Below are positions 11,001-23,851 of a stretch of 64,000 nucleotides of DNA, in pieces. The DNA is from Lepas anatifera. Lineage: Eukaryota > Arthropoda > Thecostraca > Lepadidae. The position numbers and the translations under genes are program-made. The DNA is taken from contig JAOTON010001566.1 in the NCBI GenBank assembly GCA_034440635.1, positions 341,001 to 405,000 of the forward strand, in the 5' to 3' direction. The notes below the pieces were generated by a model, which saw nothing but the letters and a program-made list of their open reading frames with translations, had not been told where the DNA came from and ran no database searches. Numbering within the stretch: the stretch's first letter is position 1; each line of letters opens with the position of its first letter.

Positions 11001-14000
11001 TTCTGTCAAATTGGGCAAACATTTGTTTTCTCGGGAGCGTCAAGATCAAGCCGATGATAAACATCATGAATTCAGACCTAGAAAGATAAATGGTTCATAA
11101 AGTTCAGAAGTAACCTCCCCGAATTTTCTTTTTTACTAGTTTTGATGCTTATGCTAGATACCATAGCCATAGAGGAACATTTTAGGATGCCTGAATGATT
11201 AGGATCTTCATCCTGAAGATACTTCCTTTGCAGTCTTTCATTTTAAAGGAATTTATACCTATTTTTCCGACGTGACGTTCATTAAGTTCTCAGTACTTCA
11301 TAAAGTATACACACTGCCAGCCATTTGCTTGCTTGTGCTTTATATGTGGCATTACGGGGGGAGTATAATTCAACTTTGAACGAAATAATACGTTTAGACG
11401 CTGGATAGGAGTCATGGCGAAGGACAGCCCTGTGATTGCCTTTTTTCGAAACTCAAACCTCGCTGGTTTTACGTTGCCTTCTGCCGGGCCCGGGTGGCGT
11501 GTTTGACACCCTTTCTTCAGCCCGCTGCCGCATCACTCGCGGCAGCTGCGGGTTGTCGCCGCCGCAATTTGCGGCCGGCTCGGCGGCGCACACTGCCGCA
11601 ACCAGCCGCCGACGGAAAATGGCCGCCGCCAGGGCCTGATTCAAATTTCTATCTTTTACTATCTGTGAATGTATAGAAGTGCTCCCAGACAGTGTTTGCA
11701 ATGATCTGCGGCGATGCTTTAATTAAGCATTTTTGTCTGGCCCAGCCGGTTCACTCTTATCCTCCTAAAACTCCAGGCAAGGTTACAGCCCTCTGTGGAC
11801 TTCCGAAGATGAATAGCTCCAATACAGAAATATCTTGCTACTGGGGATAATCCGGGGCCAGTCACGCCCGGTTCGCCCGCCTTCTGGCTTCAGGTACCCA
11901 CAATGCTCTCTTTCAACTGATACAATTTAGAGAAGGCCGCAACATGCTGATATAGAGCCTCTTTCTCGCTTTTTGTGAATGTCAACAAAGTGCATGAGAG
12001 AAGACCTAACCCTCAGACTATTTCTCTCTTGTCTTTGTCTCGATGTTTGGTTTTAGTGTATTCCTTCTCCTTATTTCAAACATGAGGGTGTATTTTATAT
12101 ACTCAGAGCATTTCTTTGGAAACTACCTTATCAGTTGCAGCTGTCTCTAAGCCATTTAAGAAGTCTGTTCCTCACACTATATATTTGCGGAGGAAATAAC
12201 TGAAGAATCATTAAGTTTGCCCATCAGATGCCTGCTTGTGGAAGCCCCAGAACACTACAAAAATTAGGCTCCCGTTGAATTTATTTTAGGGGAAATCTGA
12301 GACCACCGTGCAAACTTTCAACAGAACATATATTTTTTTGCACCAGTCTGTAGACTGATGTAGATTATTCAGCAATTAACGCCTCGTTTAGCAAATATCT
12401 TTCTGTGATTTGCGTTGTTGTTTTAGCATGGGGAATTAATGATCTTTAACATTGGTCTCTACATCCGGGCTTATCTGGCAATGAAATTGCACAGCCTTAT
12501 ATATTTTCTTTGTTGGCGACTTAATTGTCGCTAAATGACTTCTTTCACCAGCGCCAGAATGCCATATACGAGGCGCTCTGAGAAGTGACTGTCAGAAGTC
12601 GAAGTCGCTGTCATCTCATGTCCATGACAGCTTCTAGCTATTATTCCAACATTCTTTCTCATAACCACTTTCCACTATCTCTGGCGTCACATCCTACAGC
12701 GCTTTCAACCTGCTCTGATAGTTCCCCGATATCTGAATGTGATCAGTACCATCACCCCAGCCGCCGCCGCCGGTAGAGGCCGCGAGAAAGTACTCAAATA
12801 GTCCTTGATGTATGACGTAAGTTCTGCTACGTCATCCGTATCGAGAACATTGTCATGTGTCGATGCTGCCTTGGGTGTGGAAAGCAGGAGGGAGATGAGG
12901 GGCTACGTCTCCCTTCACTTCATCAGTTTTCTTGGTTTAGCCAATTGAAGAAAAGTCCCGTTTCTTTGAACATCATTGCCATTGCATCAAAGCTGAGACG
13001 TGTTTGGTCTCAGAAGGGTCAGTTTTCTGTTCTCGCCTCATGGTCGCGCGTCATGCTCTCGCGTTGGATTACATATTTATCTTTGCATAGAATGCTAAGA
13101 GCAATATGCAATAGTGTGAAGTGTAAGAATAGTGCGGCGGAATTGACTTTTATTATTGTACATTTTACTGAGCGTTTTGTGCGTTGCTTTTATTATATGG
13201 GCCACTAAATGGTGCCTCCCCCTCTCATCTTAGTTTGACACTGGAATTCTATGTGACTTTAACTTTGAATGGGCCTTGTCCCGTGGATAATTTCATGGAT
13301 AAATGGAATTGGAACGGCTTGTAGAGCATCAGCGTCGGATCCCCCTCTGTTGCGCCTGAGATCGCGTCTATGGATTTGAGATGGCTTACTTTGGACTCCT
13401 TTACACTTTTGTTTAACAACGTGTGAAGTCTCTAGGATATATCCTCCATTCAACAGCTTCAGATTTTCAAATCGCTTTTATTTGCAAGGCTGCCCAAAGT
13501 GGGTGGCATATCTGAGATGATTTAGATGCCACATATGCTTGGAAGAAATTGTATCATTGACGTTCACTTTCAAGTTGAAACGTATTTCATTTGGTATTTC
13601 TTATTCTCGTTTGATGTGAATCTTGTTTTTTTGCGTGCTGTGCGATGCTATTACCCTTTGTCTGGCTTTTTTTAGGCCAAGCATATGGCAAGCATAAGAC
13701 GTGCTGTTTTTATTTACTGCCCTTACCTACATATGCAGTGTTTCATCAACGTTGATAAAATATTGTTCGCCCGGGAAATGCTTCTGTAAATCACCGATAG
13801 AATCTGATAGCTTATTTCGATCAAGGATTGACGCCACAACAAACGGACAAAGAAACAATCATTTCCCGACGTCAGCTGCAATGGCTACCGCTTAATTGGC
13901 AGCTTTTAATTTGGATAATTGGTGCCTGACCCAGAGTGGCAGTTATTCGTAGGATAATTAGCATATCTCGGTTGGCCTTTATGCGTGGGTGGGCGTTTGG

Positions 14001-15731
14001 GAGGTCCCACTGTTTGTCCAGCTTGTTTGACTGTGTCAGGAATTCCATCCCCGTGAAAATTGGAGCGCTAATAGCTGCTTCCGGTATCTAATTAAGCTGT
14101 CGGCATTTTCTGGACGGGATCTCGACCTTTATGCAACTGGAGATTGGAGTCAATCGGAAATTGTATTCGTCGGTATATTATTCGTCAGCTGTCCGTTTTG
14201 GTAACTAAACTGCAATAACCAAATACACAGTAAAAAGAGAACATTGACTTTTGTTCATGCCTTGTTCGCTCAGCTAGGAACGTTTCAGCAGATGTGTCCC
14301 TCTTTTCCGTCGAACTCAGCGCTTTTCCACCGGCACCATCTGTGTAGAAATCCTCCGGATCCGGCGTATGGCGTCCGGCCAGCACATCCAGCCGCTGTGT
14401 CGATAATTATCGACCGTCCGTCCATGTACAGTCCTGTATCATTACAACGATACTGGAACTGTATCAGCCGGCCTCACCACCGCAATTACACCTATATCTG
14501 CCCTCGGACGGCGGCGCAACAGAGACAACCCGCAACGTCCCGCAAAAACAACAGCCGGACAGAATCGCGGCCCGCCAGCTGGCTCTGTTCCGTCTGTCTC
14601 ACTTCGCTACGGATTCGCACGCCGACCCCGCGACCAGCGGAAAACAACAAGCCGCCGGTTGCAGTGCCGGCCGGCTTTGGCGCGGTAATTTGCGCGCCAA
14701 ATTGGCGGCTGTGCGCCGCGACATGTCGCGTAATGTCCGGTGCGCGGTATCATTCGATCCAGTAATCGCACTCCGATCCGCGCAGTAATGAGTGTTTTGC
14801 TGGATCTGATGCGGCGCGGTGTGGCGAGGCGGCGCTGGCGTTGGTAGGAGCCGATGAGGTCTGTTCGGCTCTGGAGACTTATGATGGTGAGGGTCACACC
14901 GCATTGTTTTGACCGGGGGGGGTTCAGCTGGAACCGCTCCAAATTGGTGCCGGTGACCTCTCCTGCGATGTAATTGACGGGTCTCTGTTTTGTTCCACAA
15001 GATGAGGTGGTGCGCAATGACTTGGTCCATGCTTTCGCGCAGGAACACTCGTTTTGGAGAGAACAGTGGCACCTCTGGTATCGCATTCACACCTATAGCG
15101 CGTATATCGGCTATCCAACCTCCCCATCGCTGCACTTTACACACCGCCGCCTTCTCACACCTGGCGGCGGCGGCCACGCCTGCACCCGGCGCCGCTAATG
15201 ACAGACAGTGACGACCCCGTCACGATGATGACGCCGCCGCGCTGACGCCGACAGAGCGGCGCCGGCACAGGAAACCCTGCCGACGCCGGCTCTGCAGATG
15301 CCGATGCCGCCCCGCCATCCCCGCCGCTATCTTTGATTGTATGATTGACCGGCGTGTAATGATACGGCGCGCTGGCCGGCGCTGCGGTGTTTTGCGCGCG
15401 CGATTATGGCGCGCTTTTGTATGATTGTCGCCCCGAGCAGTCGGGGGTTGCCACGGAGATGGCTTGTCTGAACTCCGGGTCGATTGATGTTGTGAGGAAT
15501 CGTCTATCATTCGATCATTTGGCTGTGGCTGTTTCGCACAATGATTGCACCGTTTCGTATGGCCATGAAATGTGCTATGATGTAATCTTGCACTCTTGCT
15601 CTCTTAATTCTGTACCGGAAAATCAGCATCTTGACATTGCATGCCTGGGTCACTGCCGCCATCAAGTCCCATTTGATTGATTGATTTGATATGAATCCCT
15701 AGTCTCCTTAACGCATGGTAACACCATATAA
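8089..15731. other. OLA1 intron 2, left of the array
   Basis: No gene, RNA or intact element is recognised. CpG-rich patches with many CGCCG words occur at about 10480-10680, 11490-11640 and 14360-15440. The last is the largest, and its apparent long minus-strand frames (14599-15177) follow from a GC-rich, stop-poor composition. The rest is AT-rich. Confidence 0.45.
14360..15440. other. CpG-rich island inside intron 2
   Basis: A block of about 1 kb, much richer in CG dinucleotides than its surroundings, with many GCCGCC and GCGCGC words. It could be a regulatory CpG island, an intragenic promoter or a GC-rich decayed element. No motif decides between these. Similar smaller patches lie near 38090-38470, 40280-40560, 41760-42440, 47690-47960, 49000-49210 and 57120-57330. 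Confidence 0.45.
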
Positions 15732-16142
15732 ACCTCGGCCTGCGGCCTCGGCAGGTGCCGCTCTGGCGCAGGAGAAGCCGGTGACAATGTACGTTAGCCA
15801 AACAGTTCGATTGACAGGCAAGTTTTTTTCAGCAGTTTGATACTTATAACAAAGCAATGTTGGAGTTTTAGGTTTTGTGTTCTCATTATGGCTCCATTCA
15901 ATCCCCTGTCTAGGCCCATGTTTTCCTAAATTAGCATGTCTCTGCATACTGCACCACGCTTGCCCTCTGTTCATATCATCAAAGAAATAAACACACGCAT
16001 AATGTTTGTTTTGTTAAGCAAAGACTGGGCATGACGAGAAGAAAGGAGATACAAAATAAAATATGATGGGTTTTCCGACGGTATTTCACCTATACCTGCA
16101 GATTTTCACCCAATTCAGCCTATTTGTTACTGAGTTATGCCC

Positions 16143-18780
16143 CAGCTCGAGACCTCAGCCCCACCACCGAACTAATGTCCTGGATCCGCCTATGCTCGAG
16201 CTTCTTACCCCACCCCCTTACATATGTCCTGGATCTGCCTATGCTCGAACTCCGTAGCCCCACCTCTATACTGCCCTGGATCCGCCTATGCTTGAACTCC
16301 TTAGCCCCTACCCCTACTGATGTCCTGGATCCGCCTATGCTTGAGCTCCCGAGCCCCACCCAAGTACTGATGTACTGAACCCGCTTATGCTCGAGCTCCT
16401 TAGCCCCACCCCCGTACTGATGTCCTGGATCCGCTTATGTTTTAACTCTTTAGCCCCTACCTGTTTTAACTCTTTAGCCCCTTGATGTCCTGGATCCGCT
16501 TATGCTCGAGCTTCTTAGCCCCACCCCCGTACTGATGTCTTTGATCCGCCTATACTCGAGCCTCTTACCCCAGCCCCGTACTGACGTCCTGGATCCGCAT
16601 CTGCTCGAGCTCCTTAGCCCGAAACCCATACTGATGTCCTGGATCCGCCTATGCTCGAGCTCCTTAGCCCCACCTCCGTACAGATGTCCTGGATCCGCCT
16701 ATGCTGGATCTTCTTAGCCCAATCCCCGTACCGATATGCTGGATCCGCCTATGCTCAAACTCCTTAGCCTCTACCCCCGTACTGATATCCTGGCTCCGCT
16801 TATGCTCGAGCTCCTTAGCCCCACCCCCGTACTGATGTCCTGGATACGCCTATGCTCGAACTCTTTAGCCCCTACCCTGTGCTGATGTCCTGGATCCGCT
16901 TATGCTTGAGCTCTTTAGCCCCACCTCTGTACTGATGTCCTTTATCCGCCTATACTCGAACCCCTTAGCCCCACCCCCGTACTGATGCCCTGGATCCGCC
17001 TCTGCTCGAGCTCCTTAGCCCCACACCCATACTGATGTCCGGGATCTGCCTATGCTCGAACTCCGTAGCCCCACCTCCATACTGCCCTGGATTCGCCTAT
17101 ACTCGAACTCTTTAGCCCCTACCACCCTACTATTGTCCTGGATCCGCCTATGCTGGAACGCCTGAGCCCCACCTCCGTACTGATGCTCTGGATCCGCCTA
17201 TGCTCGAACTCTTTAGCCCCTACCCCTGTGCTGATGTCCTGGATCCGCTTATGCTTGAGCTCTTTAGCCCCACCTCTGTACTGATGTCTTTTATCCGCCT
17301 ATACTCGAACCCCTTAGCCCCACCCCCGTACTGATGCCCTGGATCCGCCTCTGCTCGAGCTCCTTAGCCCCACACCCATACTGATGTCCGGGATCTGCCT
17401 ATGCTCGAACTCCGTAGCCCCACCTCCATACTGCCCTGGATTCGCCTATACTCGAACTCTTTAGCCCCTACCACCCTACTATTGTCCTGGATCCGCCTAT
17501 GCTGGAACTCCTGAGTCTCACCCCGTACTGATGTCCTGAATCCGCTAATGCTCAGCTGCCTAGCCCCACCCTCATACTGATGTCGTGGATCAGCCTATGC
17601 TCGAGCTCCTTATCTCCACCCCCGTACAGATGTCCTAGATCCGCCTATGCTGGATCTTCTTAGCCCCTACCCCTGTGCTGATGTCCTGGATCCGCCTATG
17701 CTCGAGCTCCTTACCCCACCTTCTTACTGATGTCCTGGATCCGCCTATGCTCGAACTCCGTAGCCCCTACCCCCCACCCCACTGATGTCCTGGATCCGCC
17801 TTTACTCGAGCTCCGGAGCCACACCCCTGCACTGATGTCCTGGATCCGCCTACGCTCGAGCTCCTTAGCCCCACCCCCGAACTGATGTCCTGGATCTGCC
17901 TATGCTCGAACTCCGTAGCCCCGCCTCCGTACTGCCCTGGATTCGCCTATACTCGAACTCTTTAGCCCCTACCACCCTACTAATGTCCTGGATCCGCCTA
18001 TGCTGGAACGCCCGAGCCCCACCACCGTACTGATGTCCTAGATCCGCCAATGCTCGAGCTTCCGAGCCCCACCCCCGTACTGATCAGCTGAATCCGCTTA
18101 TGCTCGAGCTTCTTAGCCCCACCCCCGTACTGATGTCCTGGATCCACCTATGCTCGAACTCTTTAGCCCCTACCCACGTTCTGATGTCCTGGATCCGCTT
18201 ATGCTCGAGCTCCTTAGCCTCACCCCCGTACTGATGTCCTTGATCCGCCTATACTCAAGCCCTTTAGCCCCACCGCCGTACTGATGTCCTAGATCCGCCT
18301 CTGCTCGAGCTCCTTAGCCCCACACCCATACTGATGTCCTGGATCAGCCTATGCTCGAGCTCCTTATCTCCACCCCCGTACAGATGTCCTAGATCCGCCT
18401 ATGCTCGATCTCCTTAGCCCCATCCCCGTACTAATATCCTGGATCCGCCTATGCTCGAACTCCGTAGCCCCTACCCCCTCCTGATGTCCTGGATCCGCCT
18501 ATGCTGGAACTCCCGAGTCTCACCCCGTACTGATGTCCTGAATCCGCTAATGCTCAGCTGCTTAGCCCCATCCCCGTACTAATGTCCTGGATCCGCCTAT
18601 GCTCTAACTCCCTAGCCCGACCCTCGTACCGATGTCCTGGATCCGCCTATGCTCTAACTGCCTAGCCCCACCCTCGTACTGATGTCCTGGGTCTGCCTAT
18701 GCTCGAACTCTTTAGCCCCTACCCCCATGCTGATGTCCTGGATCCGCTTATGCTCGAGCTCCTTACCCCCACACCCGTAA
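16143..18780 (+). repeat. Minisatellite of unit 1 (about 50-bp monomer, about 53 copies)
   Basis: The monomer has the core GTCCTGGATCCGCCTATGCT followed by CGAGCTCCTTAGCCCCACCC, and begins CTGAT after a CCGTA. Variants include ATACTCG, TTATGCT and a short form CTGCCCTGG lacking the GATGT part. GGATCC and CTCGAG recur in most monomers. Monomers are diverged from one another, but variants are arranged in longer blocks. The block near 16910-17150 is repeated 349 bp later, that is seven monomers. Confidence 0.93.
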
Positions 18781-20444
18781 CGACCCCACCTCCGTGCCCC
18801 CCCGAAACGACATAGGCGGATCCAAGGGGGAAAGGGGACAGATGCCCCCATAGAATCTTAGCGCCCCCTGAAATTGTCCCGGAAACCCCTGGAAAGTTCG
18901 ATGGCACCCCCTGAAATGTCGTTTTCCCCGAGATGCAGGTATCGGGGTCTACTGATAGGTTTTAGCGCCTACTTGATAGGTTTTCCGGCCAAAAGTGGCG
19001 TCCCTGGTGTAGATAGCGCCCACCAGGAAATTTCCCCTTCCACCTCGCTCCCGATAGGCAATCCTGGATCTGCGTATGGGAAGCGACATTTCAGGGAGCG
19101 TCATCGACCTTGAGAGGCGTGTCTTTACAATTTCAGAGGGCGCCGATGGTCGATTGGGGGTTGGGGGAGGGGGATGGGGGAGAAGGGTGAGGGGGGCACC
19201 TAGCCTACTTATTCCCTGGATCCACCCATGGTCCAAAAATAGAAACATAATACTCTTATTGTAAACTCGGACTTTTACGGTACTCTAATTACTTGTGATG
19301 CATTATGGGTAGTAATGGGTACTTTTTTACCAGACCATAAATAAACAGAAACGGCCGCGCCGATCGCCGGTGTTGCCGCGGCGTGGACGCAGGGGTGACG
19401 CGTGGTGATTTGCTACAACGTTGCGTGGAGAAACGGCATGTTTGTAAAGGTAACTTGGTGTTTCATTGATATCTTTGCATATGGAATGTCGACATATGTC
19501 TCTTACCTAGCTGCATGCAAAATTTTATTTCCTCCAATGACTCTAACCACCCCAAACCCGGGTTTGAAGCAAAAATGAACTGATAAAATTACCACTTTTA
19601 AATGTACTTTACGGCTTATAGCGCGGAAGCCGTAAGAGATAAGTGGGGGGTATGAGTGAGAAAAATGACGGCAACTAAGTTTTCTATCCAGCCGTGTTAA
19701 GTTCAATACCGTAGCTATAATGGTATGGAAACCAGGGGGCTGAGAATAAAAATTTTAAAAACTTATATTTTATTTTTGCCTATAAAATAAAAAGTTTCAG
19801 TCTGAAAAATTTTATCTCTGAATATATAATAAAGGAGGCTATTCTCTCTTATTATCTGAAATGGGAACTAATTTTTATCATTTAGATCAGAAGATATAAG
19901 CGTTTGAATGATATTTTGGGAAATGCAGACCTTCACGGAATGGGCCAAAAAGGACCGTTAAATTTCCGTTTTTGTTTTGTTTCTGTGTTTGTGCAGTACT
20001 GCACAAACCGGCCTTTAAGTTGATATTTGACTCAGAACCTGAACTGCTGTAGCTTCAGATATTTCGAGCTTGTAGTTTAGACCATGAGTTTTATGCCAAA
20101 TTTAGGGTGCAAAGTTTAAAAGCTAATTTAGAGCCCTAAATTTAAAGCTTTTTCTTTCCAACTTTTTGTGTGAACTACAAATTTCCCTGATGTAAAAGGG
20201 TGCAAGTTTGAAGAGTCTAGATGAATTAGCAAAAAATAGAAAAATAAAAGTTAAAAATCACATAATGCAAAATTCTGGGCAAAATTTTGAAAATTTTGAA
20301 AATTGACAACCGTGGTGCTTATTCATTTGGAAGTGCCTTCTATCCACAAAAGTTTTAGGTCTCTGATACCAGCGCTCAGAACAGACAACAACAACAACAA
20401 CAACAATAGAAGCCGTTTCTTACTTCGTTCGTCACCGGCTTCTG
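18781..20444 (+). repeat. 3' domain of unit 1
   Basis: Begins with a GC-rich part holding GACATAGGCGGATCC, the monomer core in inverted orientation, near 18808-18822. A G-rich run follows at 19156-19197, then an AT-rich part with a 9-bp stem TTACGGCTT/AAGCCGTAA (19609-19617 and 19627-19635) and a 22-bp perfect palindrome (19987-20008, core TTTGTGCAGTACTGCACAAA). It ends in (CAA)n and the CACCGGCTTCTG terminus. The same layout occurs at 21812-23442, 26689-28390 and 31072-32771. Confidence 0.85.
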
Positions 20445-20498
20445 ACCTCGGCCTGCGGCCTCGGCAGGTGCCGCTCTGGCGCAGGAGAAGCCGGTGAC
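20431..20498. repeat. Inverted repeat at the unit 1/unit 2 junction
   Basis: GTCACCGGCTTCT (20431-20443) and AGAAGCCGGTGAC (20486-20498) are perfect 13-bp reverse complements separated by 42 bases. They form a possible hairpin exactly where two units meet. The same arrangement occurs at the unit 3/unit 4 junction (28377-28389 and 28432-28444). Confidence 0.85.
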
Positions 20499-20853
20499 AA
20501 TGTACGTTAGCCAAACTGTTCGATTGACAGGCGAGTTTTTTCAGCAGTTTGATACTTATAACAACGCAATGTTGGAGTTTTAGGTTTTGTGTTCTCATTA
20601 TGGCTCCATTAAATCCCCTGTCTAGGCCCATGTTTTCCTAAATTAGCATGTATCTGCATACTGCACCACGCTTGCCCTCTGTTCATGTCATCACATAAAT
20701 AAACACACGTATAATGTTTGTTTTGTTAAGCAAAGACTAAGCATGACCAGAAGAAAGGCGATGCAATATAAAATATGACGGGTTTTCCGACAGTATTTCA
20801 CCTATACCTGCAGATTTTCACCCAATTCAGCCTATTTTTTACCGAGTTATGCC

Positions 20854-21811
20854 CCAGCTCGAGACCTCAGCCCCACCACCGAACTGATGTCCTGGATCCG
20901 CCTATGCTCGAGCTCCTTACCCCAACCCCTTACATATGTCCTGGATCTGCCTATGCTCGAACTCCGTAGCCCCACCTCTATACTGCCCTGGACCCGCCTA
21001 TGCTTGAACTCTTTAGCCCCTACCCCTAATGATGTCCTGGATCCGCCTATGCTCGAGCTCCCGAGCCCCACCCACGTACTGATGTCCTGAATCCGCTTAT
21101 GCTCGAGCTCCTTAGCCCCACTCCCGTACTGATGTCCTGGATCTGCTTATGTTTTAACTCTTTAGCCCCTACCTGTTTTAACTCTTTAGCCTCTTGATGT
21201 CCTGGATCCGCTTATGCTCGAGCTCCTGAGCCCCACCCACGTACTGATGTCCTGAATCCGCTTATGCTCGAGCTCCTTAGCCCCACTCCCGTACTGATGT
21301 CCTGGATCTGCTTATGTTTTAACTCTTTAGCCCCTACCTGTTTTAACTCTTTAGCCTCTTGATGTCCTGGATCCGCTTATGCTCGAGCTCCTTAGCCCCA
21401 CCCCCGTACTGATGTCTTTGATCCGCCTATACTCGAGCCCCTTAGCCCCGGCCCCGTACTGATGTCCTGGATCCGCCTCTGCTCGAGCTCCTTAGCCCGA
21501 CACCCATACTGATGTCCTGGATCCGCCTATGCTCGAGCTCCTTAGCCCCATCTCCGTACAGATGTCCTGGATCCGCCTATGCTGGATCTCCTAGCCCCAT
21601 CTCCGTACCGATATGCTGGATCCGCCTATGCTCAAACCCCTTAGCCTCTAACCCCGTACTGATATCCTGGCTCCGCTTATGCTCGAGCTCCTTAGCCCCA
21701 CCCCCGTACTGATGTCCTGGATCCGCCTATGCTCGATTTCTTTAGCCCTTACCCCCATGCTGATGTCCTGGATCCGCTTATGCTCGATCTCCTTACCCCC
21801 ACACCAGTAAC
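20854..21811 (+). repeat. Minisatellite of unit 2 (about 19 monomers)
   Basis: Same monomer family as at 16143-18780. First and last monomers match those of the other units (opening CAGCTCGAGACCTCAGCC, closing TTACCCCCACACC), so contraction took place inside the array. Confidence 0.92.
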
Positions 21812-23442
21812 GCCCCACCTCCGTGCCCCCCGCCCCCGAAACGACATAGGCGGATCCAAGGGGAAAGGGGACAGGTGCCCCCCATAGAATCTTAGCGCAC
21901 CCTGAAATTGTCCCGGAAACCCTGGAAAGTTCGATGGCACCCCCTGAAATGTCGTTTTCCCCGAGATGCAGGTATCGGGGTCTACTGATAGGTTTTAGCG
22001 CCTACTTGATAGGTTTTTCCGGCCAAAAGTGGCGTCCCTGGTGTAGATAGCGCCCACCAGGAAGTTTCCCCTTCCACCTCGCCCCCGATAGGCAATCCCG
22101 GATCCGCGTATGGGAAGCGACATTTCAGGGAGCGTCATCGACCTTGAGAGGCGTGTCTTTACAATTTCAGAGGGCGCCGATGGTCGATTGGGGGTTGGGG
22201 GAGGGGATGGGGGGAGAAGGGTGGGGGGGGCACTTAGCCTACTTATTCCCTGGATCCACCCATGGTCCAAAAACAGAAACATAATACTCTTATTGTAAAC
22301 TCAGACTTTTACGGTACTCTAATTACTTGTGATGCATTATGGGTAGTGTTGGGTACTTTTTTACCAGACCATAAATAAACAGAAACGGCCGCGCCGATCG
22401 CCGGCGTTGCCGCGACGTGGACGCAGGGGTGACGCGTGGTGATTTGCTACAACGATGCGTGGAGAAACGGCATGTTTGTATAGGTAACTTGGTGTTTCAT
22501 TGATATATATGCAGATGGAATGTCGACATATGTCTCTTACCTAGCTGCATGCAAAATTTCATTTCCCTCCAATGACTCTAACCACCCTAAACCCCGGTGT
22601 GAAGCAAAAATGAACTGATAAAATTACCACTGTGAAATGCATTTTACGGCTTATAGCGCGGAAGCCGTAAGAGATAAGTGGGGGGTATGAGTGAGAAAAA
22701 TGACGGCAACGAAGTTTTCTATCCAGCCGTGTTAAGTTCAATACCGTAGCTATCAAGGTCTGGAAACCAGGGGGCTGAGAATAAAAATTTTAAAAACTTA
22801 TATTTTATTTTTTGCCTATAAAATAAACAGTTTCAGTCTGAAAGTTTTTATCTCTAAATATATAATAAAGGAGGCTATTCTCTCTTATTATCTGAAATGG
22901 GAACTAATTTTTATCAATTAGATCGGAAGATATAAGCGTTTGAATGTTATTTTGGGAAATGCAGACCTTCACGGAATGGGCCAAAAAGGACCCTTAAATT
23001 TCCGTTTTTGTTTTGTTTCTGTGTTTGTGCAGTACTGCACAAACCGGCCTTTAAGTTGATATTTGACTCAGAACCTGAACTGCTGTAGCTTCAGATATTT
23101 CGAGCCTGTAGTTTAGACCATGAGTTTTATGCCAAATTTAGGGTGCAAAGTTTAAAAGCTAATTTAGAGCCCTAAATTTAAAGCTTTTTCTTTCCAACTT
23201 TTTGTGTGAACTACAAATTTGCCTGATGTAAAAGGGTGCCAGTTTGAAGAGTCTAGATGAATTAGCAAAAAATAGAAAAATAAAAGTTAAAAATCACATA
23301 ATGCAAAATTCTGGGCAAAATTTTGAAAATTTTGAAAATTGACAACCGTGGTGCCTATTCATTTGGAAGTGCCTTTTATCCACAAAAATTTTAGGTCTCT
23401 GATACCAGCGCTCAGAACAGACAACAACAACAACAACAACAG
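21812..23442 (+). repeat. 3' domain of unit 2
   Basis: Near-identical to 18781-20444 until the (CAA)n tract. G-rich run at 22190-22230 and 22-bp palindrome at 23023-23044. Confidence 0.85.
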
Positions 23443-23851
23443 ACCTCGGCCTGCGGCCTCGGCAGGTGCCGCTCTGGCGCAGGAGAAGCCGGTGACAATG
23501 TACGTTAGCCAAAGAGTTCGATTGACAGGCGAGTTTTTTCAGCAGTTTGATACTTATAACAACGCAATGTTGGAGTTTTAGGTTTTGTGTTCTCATTATG
23601 GCTCCATTCAATCCCCTGTCTAGGCCCATGTTTTCCTAAATTAGCATGTCTCTGCATACTGCACCACGCTTGCCCTCTGTTCATATCATCAAATAAATAA
23701 ACACACGCATAATGTTTGTTTTGTTAAGCAAAGACTGGGCATGACGAGAAGAAAGGAGATACAATATAAAATATGATGGGTTTTCCGACGGTATTTCACC
23801 CATACCTGCAGATTTTCACCAAATTCAGCCTATTTGTTACCGAGTTATGCC

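Larger units (their letters stand above)
15732..20444 (+). mobile_element. Composite unit 1
   Basis: The 5' domain is 15732-16142, the minisatellite 16143-18780 and the 3' domain 18781-20444. The 13-bp subterminal repeat AGAAGCCGGTGAC lies at 15773-15785, and its reverse complement GTCACCGGCTTCT closes the unit at 20431-20443. The (CAA)n tract is at about 20386-20405. The ACGAGACCGGAAAAACTG stretch present after (CAA)n in units 3 and 4 is deleted here. Subterminal inverted repeats, a central tandem repeat and a 3' microsatellite together resemble Helentron-derived HINE elements. Calling the unit mobile is an inference. Confidence 0.55.
20445..23442 (+). mobile_element. Composite unit 2 (shortest, 3' terminus missing)
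   Basis: The 5' domain is 20445-20853, the minisatellite 20854-21811 (about 19 monomers) and the 3' domain 21812-23442. The subterminal repeat is at 20486-20498. The (CAA)n tract at 23420-23441 runs directly into the next ACCTCGGCC, so the closing CACCGGCTTCTG terminus and the ACGAGACCGG stretch are absent. Within its minisatellite the block at about 21080-21220 is repeated at about 21235-21370. Confidence 0.55.

Noticed and set aside
14599..15177. 192-codon open frame on the minus strand
   Set aside because: It lies in a CpG-rich, stop-poor patch where several overlapping frames are open on both strands. The protein is arginine/proline/alanine-rich without a recognisable domain.
16124..16378. 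Repeat peptides MSWIRLCSSS in the minisatellite as a repetitive protein gene
   Set aside because: Frames break and shift with monomer length changes, and there is no start, signal or splice structure. They are by-products of a stop-poor monomer.
20323..20631. Minus-strand frames recurring in the array units (for example 15708-15974, 20323-20631, 23294-23629, 28289-28634)
   Set aside because: They recur only because the DNA of the units recurs. Small indels shift the frame between copies, and the frames cross unit junctions and the (CAA)n tract, so there is no sign of protein-level constraint.
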